Below, in pieces: positions 7,071 to 12,410 of a stretch of DNA of 17,485 bases. The notes under the pieces were generated by a model. That model made no database searches. It was not told the DNA's origin and saw nothing but the letters and a program-made list of their open reading frames with translations. The stretch spans positions 1 to 17,485 of the forward strand of contig JAAWEO010000030.1 in NCBI GenBank assembly GCA_022794295.1, given 5' to 3'. Every line of letters begins with the position of its first letter. Position 1 is the stretch's first letter. The stretch is from Angelakisella sp. GTDB lineage: Bacteria; Bacillota; Clostridia; Oscillospirales; Ruminococcaceae. The position numbers and the translations under genes were made by a program.

Positions 7071-7100
7071 TGCAAATACACCCCAGTGGGGTGTTTTGCA
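7071..7100. repeat. Thirteen-pair hairpin before the 146-aa gene
   Basis: ACACCCC (7078-7084) pairs with GGGGTGT (7088-7094) around AGT, and TGCAAA (7071-7076) pairs with TTTGCA (7095-7100) with a single bulged T at 7077. The inner stem followed by TTTTGC could work weakly as a terminator for transcription from thrC. Confidence 0.65.
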
Positions 7101-7193
7101 ATCCAGCCAGCCCCCCCTCCCAGTCCTGCGCCCCCCAGAGCGCCAGGAAACCAGCCGCCGGAATTCCTCCGGGAAAAGAAGGAAGGAGCCGCC

Positions 7194-7634
7194 ATGAACC
7201 CATCCAACAAACAGCCCAAGCAGTCCCCCGCCCCCCAGGGCGGCGGAAGGCCCCAGACCACCCTGGCCCAGGACATCCCCGCGGCTGCCGCCTGGGCGGC
7301 AGGAGCCCTGCGCTCCTCCGGCTATCGGGCAGACTACACCCTGGAGAGCATGAGAGAGCTGGATCGCTTCTTTGACGAGCAGAGCGGCCCCGGGGGCATC
7401 CTCTCCCGGAACCGGGGGCAGATCCTCTTTGGCCTGGGCTCCTATGTGGGGGAGACCGCTATCCGCCTTTGGGGAGGCCGGTGGCTCACCGACGACAGCG
7501 ACCCGGAGGGGGAAGTGAACATCGCCGTGGAGTTGGACAGCGGCGTCCGCTTCTGGCCGGTGGTCCGGTGCATGAAGCGGTGCAGGCTGGGCCCGGAGGA
7601 AGGCCTGTACGCCTATCTGCTGGCGATGAAATGA
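7194..7634 (+). CDS. Conserved hypothetical protein, 146 aa
   Basis: I do not recognise a named family with certainty. The first 25 or so residues are Pro/Gln/Ser-rich and probably disordered. A compact acidic domain follows: YTLESMRELDRFFDEQ at about 49-64, a GGILSRNRGQILFGLGSYVGE stretch at about 67-87, then a WGGRWLTDD segment, EVNIAVEL, and FWPVVRCMKRC. The pattern of a helical start, a glycine-rich G-x-YxGE turn and a WP-x-x-R-x-MKR end resembles small conserved proteins of gut Firmicutes. No catalytic site or membrane segment is visible. GGAAGGAG (7181-7188) lies five bases before the ATG. It sits 30 bases before the metallophosphoesterase, so the two probably share a transcript, but I see no clear promoter in the hairpin region upstream. 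Confidence 0.75.
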   Translation: MNPSNKQPKQSPAPQGGGRPQTTLAQDIPAAAAWAAGALRSSGYRADYTLESMRELDRFFDEQSGPGGILSRNRGQILFGLGSYVGETAIRLWGGRWLTDDSDPEGEVNIAVELDSGVRFWPVVRCMKRCRLGPEEGLYAYLLAMK

Positions 7635-7664
7635 CCCCCAAGGGGGGAAAGAGGAGGTTCCGCC

Positions 7665-8351
7665 ATGTCTGTTTACGCCATGGGCGACCTGCACCTGTCC
7701 CTGGGGAACCCGGAAAAAACCATGGAGGTCTTTCGGGGCTGGCAGGATTACCAGCGGCGCATCGAGGAAAACTGGCGGGCCCTGGTCCGGCCGGAGGATA
7801 CGGTGGTGCTGGCGGGGGATCTCTCCTGGGCCATGCACCTGGCGGATACCCTGGCGGACTTCCGGTTTTTGGACCGCCTGCCCGGCAGAAAGCTGCTGAT
7901 GAAGGGAAATCATGACTACTGGTGGACCACCCGGCGGAAGATGGAGTCTTTTTTTGCGGCGGAGGGATTAACCACCCTGGAGATACTCCATAATAACGCG
8001 GTGGAGGCAGAGGGGGTATTCCTCTGCGGCAGCCGCGGGTGGCTGTTCGAGGGGAGCCAGAGGTATGACCCCCTGGTGGTGGCCCGGGAGGAGGGGCGCA
8101 TCCGCCGCTCCCTGGAGGCCGCCCCGCCATGGGGGGAAAAGCTTCTTTTCCTCCACTACCCCCCCGCCTACGGCACCCAGGAGCTGCCGGAGTTCTTTGC
8201 CGCCATGGCGGACCACGGGGTGCGCCAGTGCTGGTACGGGCACATCCACGGCGCCGGGGCCGCCGGCATCCGGGAGGGGGAGCATCGGGGGGTGGAGCTG
8301 AGGCTGATCTCCGCCGATCACCTGGGGTTTGCCCCCCTTCGCATCCGGTAG
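7665..8351 (+). CDS. Metallophosphoesterase (calcineurin-like)
   Basis: A 228-aa phosphoesterase of the calcineurin-like superfamily, which uses two metal ions to cleave phosphoesters. The five family motifs are in order: GDLHLS with Asp8 and His10, GD at 51-52 (GDLSWAM), GNHD at 81-84, His164 in LFLHYPP, and GHIHG with His193 and His195. The WAM and YWW residues next to the motifs suggest the bacterial subgroup of cytosolic phosphohydrolases of unknown substrate. No signal peptide or membrane helix is present. GAGGAGG (7651-7657) is seven bases before the ATG. An AT-rich promoter region follows, with no clear terminator stem, so transcripts may run on toward tig. The substrate cannot be stated. 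Confidence 0.9.
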   Translation: MSVYAMGDLHLSLGNPEKTMEVFRGWQDYQRRIEENWRALVRPEDTVVLAGDLSWAMHLADTLADFRFLDRLPGRKLLMKGNHDYWWTTRRKMESFFAAEGLTTLEILHNNAVEAEGVFLCGSRGWLFEGSQRYDPLVVAREEGRIRRSLEAAPPWGEKLLFLHYPPAYGTQELPEFFAAMADHGVRQCWYGHIHGAGAAGIREGEHRGVELRLISADHLGFAPLRIR

Positions 8352-8409
8352 CTGCCCCGGCCATGGTCCCCCTGATCGTTTACAGTTTGCTTATAGATTT
8401 GCCCCTTTT

Positions 8410-8425
8410 TTTGTGCTATAATGGC
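8410..8425 (+). promoter_or_regulatory. Extended -10 promoter, upstream copy (tig operon)
   Basis: The 16-mer TTTGTGCTATAATGGC contains a consensus TATAAT (8417-8422) preceded by TGC (extended -10). Only a poor -35 candidate (TAGATT, 8394-8399, 17-base spacer) is visible, as expected for an extended -10 promoter. Transcription would start near 8429. Confidence 0.6.
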
Positions 8426-8488
8426 CTGTGCCGAAAAAGCCGGGAAAAATAAAGAAAAATTTCTCTTTGGACTGGTGCATTTGCCTGA

Positions 8489-8504
8489 TTTGTGCTATAA
8501 TGGC
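8489..8504 (+). promoter_or_regulatory. Extended -10 promoter, downstream copy (tig operon)
   Basis: The same 16-mer TTTGTGCTATAATGGC recurs exactly 79 bases after the first copy, with TATAAT at 8496-8501 and TGC before it. The best-positioned -35 (TGGTGC, 8473-8478) is weak. TTGGAC at 8467-8472 looks better but would leave a 23-base spacer. The start would be near 8508, giving a leader of about 94 nt. I found no CIRCE (HrcA) or CtsR-type repeat in 8352-8601. Confidence 0.65.
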
Positions 8505-8514
8505 TACGGCTTTT

Positions 8515-8577
8515 CGCCGGCAGGACCGGCGTGCTCCCCCCGGAAGGGGATAATATAATCGAAAAATCAGATTTTTC
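8515..8577 (+). promoter_or_regulatory. Hairpins in the tig 5' leader
   Basis: Three stems lie between the downstream promoter and the tig ribosome binding site: CGCCGG/CCGGCG (8515-8520/8526-8531), TCCCC/GGGGA (8535-8539/8546-8550), and the AT-rich near-palindrome GAAAAATC/GATTTTTC (8561-8568/8570-8577). The last ends 12 bases before GGAGG at 8590-8594. A further TATAAT at 8554-8559 has no -35 partner. A role in translation control or RNA stability is possible but not shown. Confidence 0.4.
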
Positions 8578-8601
8578 TGAGAAACATCTGGAGGAAGTAA
8601 C

Positions 8602-10002
8602 ATGAAACTGCTCAGGACCGACAAGATCGAGACCAACCTTTACGAGCTGGAGATCCGCGTGGAGGGTGACGACTGGAAGGGCGGGATCGACCGCTCGTTC
8701 CGGAAAAATGTTACCAGGCTTTCCATCCCCGGCTTCCGCAAGGGCAAGGCCCCCCGGGCCATGGTGATGAAGATGGTGGGCGAGGATTATTTCTACGAGG
8801 ACGCCGTCAATATGACCTACTCCGAGGCCTACGAGAAAGCCTTGGACGAGGCAAAGCTGGAGCCTGTGGACCGGGCTGACGTGGAGCTGAAGGAGGTCAG
8901 CGGCGAGGGCTACACCTTTACCGCCCGTGTCACCACCCGTCCCGAGGTCACCCTTGGGGAGTATAAGGGCCTGGAGGGCACCCGCCCCAACAGCACCGTG
9001 GCCCCGGAGGAGGTCCAGGGGGAGCTGGACCGCATGGCCGACCGCAACAGCCGCCTGGTGGATGTGGATGACCGCCCCGCCGAAAATGGCGACACCACCG
9101 AGATCGACTTCGAGGGCTTCCTGGATGGCGAGCCCTTCCCCGGCGGCAAGGGGGAAAAGTACACCCTGGTCCTGGGCTCCAACCAGTTTATCCCCGGCTT
9201 CGAGGAGAAGATCGCGGGCCATTCCGTGGGGGAGGACTTTGAGATCGCGGTGACCTTCCCCGAGGAGTACCACGAGGAAAGTCTCAAGGGGAAGGAGACC
9301 ACCTTCCGCATCCACCTGCACAGCATCAAAAAGAAGGAGGTCCCCGCCCTGGACGACGAGTTCGCCAAGGATGTCAGCGAGTTTGACACCCTGGAGGAGC
9401 TGCGGGCCGACCTGACCGCCAAGCTCCAGGAGCGGAAGAACGCCGCTGCCGACGAGGAACTGGAAAACGCCCTGGTGGATGCCGCCGCCGCCAATGCCCA
9501 GATGGAGATTCCCCCGGTGATGGTGGAGCGGAAGATCGACGAGATGGTGCAGAACTTTGAGTACCGGCTCCAGAGCCAGGGCCTCAACCTGCCCACCTAC
9601 CTCCAGTACGCCGGTATGGAGATGTCCGCCTTCCGGGAGGGCTTTGCCGCCCAGGCCCAGCAGCAGGTCCGCGTGGCCCTCACCCTGGAGGCCATTATCA
9701 AGGCAGAGGACATCCAGGCGGAGGAGGAGGCCATTGAGGCCGAGTTCCAGAAGATGGCCGAGTCCTACGGCATCGAGGCGGAGAAGGTAAAGACGGTGGT
9801 CTCTGCCGAAAGCGTCGCTGACAACCTGAAGTTCAACAAGGCCATTGACCTGATCAAGTCCACCGCCAAGGTCACCGATGCCCCCAAGGAGGAGGCAGCG
9901 GAGGAGGCCAAGGAGGCGGCTCCCGCCAAGCCCAAGACCACCCGCAAGCGCAAGCCCAAGGCAGAGGAAAAGGCGGAGGAAGAACCCAAGACCGAGGAGT
10001 AA
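8602..10002 (+). CDS. tig: Trigger factor (ribosome-associated chaperone / PPIase)
   Basis: Trigger factor binds at the ribosome exit tunnel and helps nascent chains fold. The 466-aa product has the three expected parts. The N-terminal ribosome-binding domain carries the signature GFRKGKAP at 44-51. An FKBP-like prolyl isomerase domain spans about 160-245, from ENGDTTEIDFEGFLDGEPF to FRIHLHSIKKK. The rest is the helical C-terminal chaperone domain. The last 45 or so residues (about 422-466) are a low-complexity Lys/Glu/Ala/Pro tail, longer and more charged than in E. coli or B. subtilis (about 430 aa). GGAGG lies seven bases before the ATG. As first gene of the tig-clpP-clpX cluster it probably shares the tandem promoters upstream. 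Confidence 0.97.
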   Translation: MKLLRTDKIETNLYELEIRVEGDDWKGGIDRSFRKNVTRLSIPGFRKGKAPRAMVMKMVGEDYFYEDAVNMTYSEAYEKALDEAKLEPVDRADVELKEVSGEGYTFTARVTTRPEVTLGEYKGLEGTRPNSTVAPEEVQGELDRMADRNSRLVDVDDRPAENGDTTEIDFEGFLDGEPFPGGKGEKYTLVLGSNQFIPGFEEKIAGHSVGEDFEIAVTFPEEYHEESLKGKETTFRIHLHSIKKKEVPALDDEFAKDVSEFDTLEELRADLTAKLQERKNAAADEELENALVDAAAANAQMEIPPVMVERKIDEMVQNFEYRLQSQGLNLPTYLQYAGMEMSAFREGFAAQAQQQVRVALTLEAIIKAEDIQAEEEAIEAEFQKMAESYGIEAEKVKTVVSAESVADNLKFNKAIDLIKSTAKVTDAPKEEAAEEAKEAAPAKPKTTRKRKPKAEEKAEEEPKTEE

Positions 10003-10098
10003 GCCCCAGCCCGGAGCACCCCCGGTCCGTCCTTCCCGCCGGACCAGGCAAATGTAGACCCCGCCTTTTTCCGGCAGGGGAATATGGAGGTTTTAGCA

Positions 10099-10686
10099 AT
10101 GAGTTTAGTCCCAATGGTAGTGGAACAGACCAACCGGGGAGAACGCTCCTACGATATCTTCTCCCGCCTGCTCAACGACCGCATCATCATCCTGTGCGAG
10201 GATGTGAACGATACCACCGCCGGCCTGGTGGTGGCCCAGATGCTCTATCTGGAGGGGCAGGACCCGGAAAAGGACATCAATTTTTATATCAACAGCCCCG
10301 GGGGCTCCATCTCCGCGGGGATGGCCATTTACGACACCATGCAGTTTGTCAAGTGCGATGTAGCCACCACCTGTATCGGGATGGCGGCCTCCATGGGGGC
10401 CTTCCTTCTCTCCTCCGGCGCAAAGGGCAAGCGCTTTGCCCTGCCCAACAGCGAGATCATGATCCACCAGCCCCTGATGAGCGGCCTCCAGGGCCAGGCC
10501 ACCGATATCAAGATCCGCGCCGACTGGCTCCAGCGCACCAAGGATAAGCTGAACCGGATGATGGCGGACAACACCGGCAAGCCCCTGGAGCAGATCCAGC
10601 AGGATACCGAGCGGGATAACTTCATGAGCGCCCAGGAGGCCCTCGACTATGGCCTGATCGACAGGATCATCACCCACCACGAGTAA
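10099..10686 (+). CDS. clpP: ATP-dependent Clp protease proteolytic subunit
   Basis: ClpP is the serine protease that forms the two-ring, fourteen-subunit chamber served by ClpX. The product is 195 aa. The catalytic triad is Ser98 in GMAASMGAFLL, His123 in MIHQP and Asp173 in DTERD; FYINSPGGS holds the oxyanion region. The N-terminus begins MSLVPMVVEQTNRGERSYDI, typical of ClpP. The start at 10099 is favoured over the ATG at 10084 because GGAGG (10086-10090) is eight bases before it, whereas the site for 10084 would be only three bases away. The 96-base gap after tig holds two small stems (GGTCCG/CGGACC 10024-10045, CCCC/GGGG 10059-10080) but no clear promoter. The gene order tig-clpP-clpX is typical of many bacteria. 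Confidence 0.97.
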   Translation: MSLVPMVVEQTNRGERSYDIFSRLLNDRIIILCEDVNDTTAGLVVAQMLYLEGQDPEKDINFYINSPGGSISAGMAIYDTMQFVKCDVATTCIGMAASMGAFLLSSGAKGKRFALPNSEIMIHQPLMSGLQGQATDIKIRADWLQRTKDKLNRMMADNTGKPLEQIQQDTERDNFMSAQEALDYGLIDRIITHHE

Positions 10687-10745
10687 GCTTTCCCGCGACC
10701 TTTGGCGTTAAAAAGACCGGTGAGACAGGAGGATTCATTCCAACC

Positions 10746-12053
10746 ATGCAGAACGATGAAAAAAAGCAGCTGAGGTGCTCCTTCTGCGGCAAATCCCAGG
10801 AGAAGGTCCAGCGGATGATCGCCGGCCCCGGGGTGTGTATCTGCAACGAGTGTGTAGAGCTTTGCCAGGCAGTGCTGGAGGAGGAGGCCAACCCCGTCCA
10901 GCGCCGCCCCGTCCAGCAGGAGATCGACATCTCCATCCCCAAGCCCGGGGAGATCAAGCGTTTTCTGGATGAATACGTGGTGGGTCAGGACGAGGCCAAA
11001 AAGGCCCTTTCGGTGGCGGTCTACAACCACTACAAGCGGATCTTCTTCGGCAGCGGCGGGGATGTGGAGCTCCAGAAAAGCAATATTATGCTGCTGGGCC
11101 CCACCGGCGTGGGCAAGACCCTGCTGGCCCAGTCCCTGGCAAAGATCCTGGGGGTCCCCTTCGCCATCGCTGACGCCACCACCCTGACCGAGGCGGGGTA
11201 TGTGGGGGAGGATGTGGAGAACATCCTCCTGCGCCTGATCCAGGCGGCCGACTTCGACCTGGAGCGGGCGGAGCGGGGGATCATCTATATCGACGAGCTG
11301 GATAAGGTCTCCCGCAAGTCAGAAAACCGCTCCATCACCCGGGATGTCAGCGGGGAAGGGGTGCAGCAGGCCCTGCTGAAGATCCTGGAGGGCACCGTTG
11401 CCAACGTCCCTCCCAACGGGGGCCGCAAGCATCCCCAGCAGGAGTTTATCCAGATCGATACCACCAACATCCTTTTCATCTGCGGCGGAGCATTTGAAGG
11501 GCTGGAGGCGATCATCGAAAAGCGCACCGACAATTCCTCCCTGGGCTTTGGCGGCCAGCTGAAGGAATCCAAGGAGACCCGGGCCCAGCGGCTCCTGAAA
11601 AAGGTGGAGCCCCACGACCTGGTGCGGTACGGCCTGATCCCGGAGCTGGTGGGACGGATCCCGGTGATCTCCACCCTGGACCCCCTGGACGAGGAGGCCC
11701 TGATGAAGATCCTCACCGAGCCCAAAAACTCCCTGGTCAAGCAGTACAAAAAGCTGTTTGAGCTGGACGGGGTCCAGATCGACTTTGACGAGGAGGCCCT
11801 CCGGGAGGTGGCTAAAAAGGCCATCCAGCGCAAGACCGGTGCCCGCGGCCTCCGGGGGGTCCTGGAGGGCGTTTTGGGGGAGCTGATGTTCCAGACCCCC
11901 TCCGACGCCACCATCGACCGCGTCCGGATCACCAAGGAGTGCGCTGCCGGGGAGGGGGAGGCGGAATTCCACCACAACCCCATGAAGAAGCCGGTGCGCC
12001 TCACCCTGGGCCAGCCCCCTGTTTCCCGCCAGCGGCGGGGCTCTGCATCCTGA
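10746..12053 (+). CDS. clpX: ATP-dependent Clp protease ATP-binding subunit ClpX
   Basis: ClpX is the hexameric AAA+ unfoldase that feeds substrates to ClpP. The 435-aa protein starts with the zinc-binding domain (Cys11, Cys14, Cys33, Cys36), the site where adaptors bind and ClpX dimerises. The AAA+ module has Walker A GPTGVGKT at 118-125, pore loop GYVGED at 151-156, Walker B with Asp183-Glu184 (YIDELDK), and RYGLIPELVGRIPV. The ClpP-binding loop that reads IGF in many species appears as LGF at 266-268. The C-terminal tail is basic. Its best ribosome binding site, AGGAGG at 10727-10732, is 13 bases from the ATG, an unusually long spacing, yet the chain matches ClpX from this ATG. Gap to clpP is 59 bases. 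Confidence 0.97.
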   Translation: MQNDEKKQLRCSFCGKSQEKVQRMIAGPGVCICNECVELCQAVLEEEANPVQRRPVQQEIDISIPKPGEIKRFLDEYVVGQDEAKKALSVAVYNHYKRIFFGSGGDVELQKSNIMLLGPTGVGKTLLAQSLAKILGVPFAIADATTLTEAGYVGEDVENILLRLIQAADFDLERAERGIIYIDELDKVSRKSENRSITRDVSGEGVQQALLKILEGTVANVPPNGGRKHPQQEFIQIDTTNILFICGGAFEGLEAIIEKRTDNSSLGFGGQLKESKETRAQRLLKKVEPHDLVRYGLIPELVGRIPVISTLDPLDEEALMKILTEPKNSLVKQYKKLFELDGVQIDFDEEALREVAKKAIQRKTGARGLRGVLEGVLGELMFQTPSDATIDRVRITKECAAGEGEAEFHHNPMKKPVRLTLGQPPVSRQRRGSAS

Positions 12054-12067
12054 TGCCTGCTTCACAT

Positions 12068-12093
12068 TACCCCCGCAGACCCCTGCGGGGGTA
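12068..12093 (+). terminator. Hairpin after clpX, possible partial terminator
   Basis: An 11-bp perfect stem TACCCCCGCAG (12068-12078) / CTGCGGGGGTA (12083-12093) with a 4-base loop begins 15 bases after the clpX stop. The downstream tract GTATTTATAG is only moderately T-rich, so it may be an attenuating or RNA-stabilising hairpin that lets some transcription through to lon. Confidence 0.55.
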
Positions 12094-12137
12094 GTATTTA
12101 TAGAGCGCTTTTCGAAGACAGGGAAGGGGGAGCAGGG

Positions 12138-12386
12138 ATGAGCCAGTCCAACGAGTACCGGAGAAGCGCCGGGGACCGCTACCTGGAAAGCTACCCGGAG
12201 CTGCGCAAATGGGTCCTGGAGTGCCCCGTCTGCCACCGTAAGGGATACCGCCCCGACCTGCCGGACCGGCTGGGCAAAACGCTGAAGGCCCAGGAGCTCC
12301 GCCGGTACTTCCAGCCCATGGAGACGGACGAAATGGGCTTTTGCACGACCTGCTCGCGGCTGCGGGCGAAAAGGGAAAGAGACTAA
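12138..12386 (+). CDS. Small zinc-ribbon protein between clpX and lon
   Basis: An 82-aa, highly charged soluble protein with two CxxC pairs, C29-P-V-C32 and C69-T-T-C72, which could bind one zinc ion as a zinc ribbon. Between them lies a basic helical stretch (about residues 42-60). I do not recognise a named family. The short linker and lack of a catalytic motif suggest a nucleic-acid or protein-binding role. GGGAG (12128-12132) is five bases before the ATG, and lon begins 24 bases after its stop, so it is almost certainly translated with lon. Position between two AAA+ protease genes makes a role as an adaptor or regulator conceivable; that is inference from location only. The coding reality is supported by the site, spacing and paired cysteines. 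Confidence 0.75.
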   Translation: MSQSNEYRRSAGDRYLESYPELRKWVLECPVCHRKGYRPDLPDRLGKTLKAQELRRYFQPMETDEMGFCTTCSRLRAKRERD

Positions 12387-12410
12387 CGAACACCGAAAGG
12401 CGGTGCTGTA

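Larger units (their letters stand above)
6827..7100. repeat. Chain of nine inverted repeats in the thrC downstream region
   Basis: 6775-7193 (419 bases) carries no convincing gene. From 6827 to 7100 it is packed with inverted repeats: 6827-6839 (ACCCT/AGGGT), 6840-6850 (CTAAA/TTTAG), 6852-6873 (a 10-base arm GCCGCCCTTT), 6878-6894 (CCAGGGC/GCCCTGG), 6896-6913 (CGCTCCC/GGGAGCG), 6942-6955, 6970-6986 (CTGCCCC/GGGGCAG), 7001-7047 and 7071-7100. GAAAT at 6913-6917 can also pair with ATTTC at 6936-6940. The first five are almost back to back. The 6875-6896 unit shares its core with the end of the window. This resembles a composite intergenic repeat or a multi-stem RNA. One or more stems probably serve as the thrC terminator, but no stem has a clean T-tract. 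Confidence 0.65.

Noticed and set aside
8554..8559. Third TATAAT before tig as another promoter
   Set aside because: No -35 or extended -10 (TGn) accompanies it and it lies only 48 bases before the start within a palindromic leader.
10084..10098. ATG five codons before the chosen clpP start
   Set aside because: Its ribosome binding site would be three bases away, while GGAGG inside this stretch is ideally spaced for 10099.
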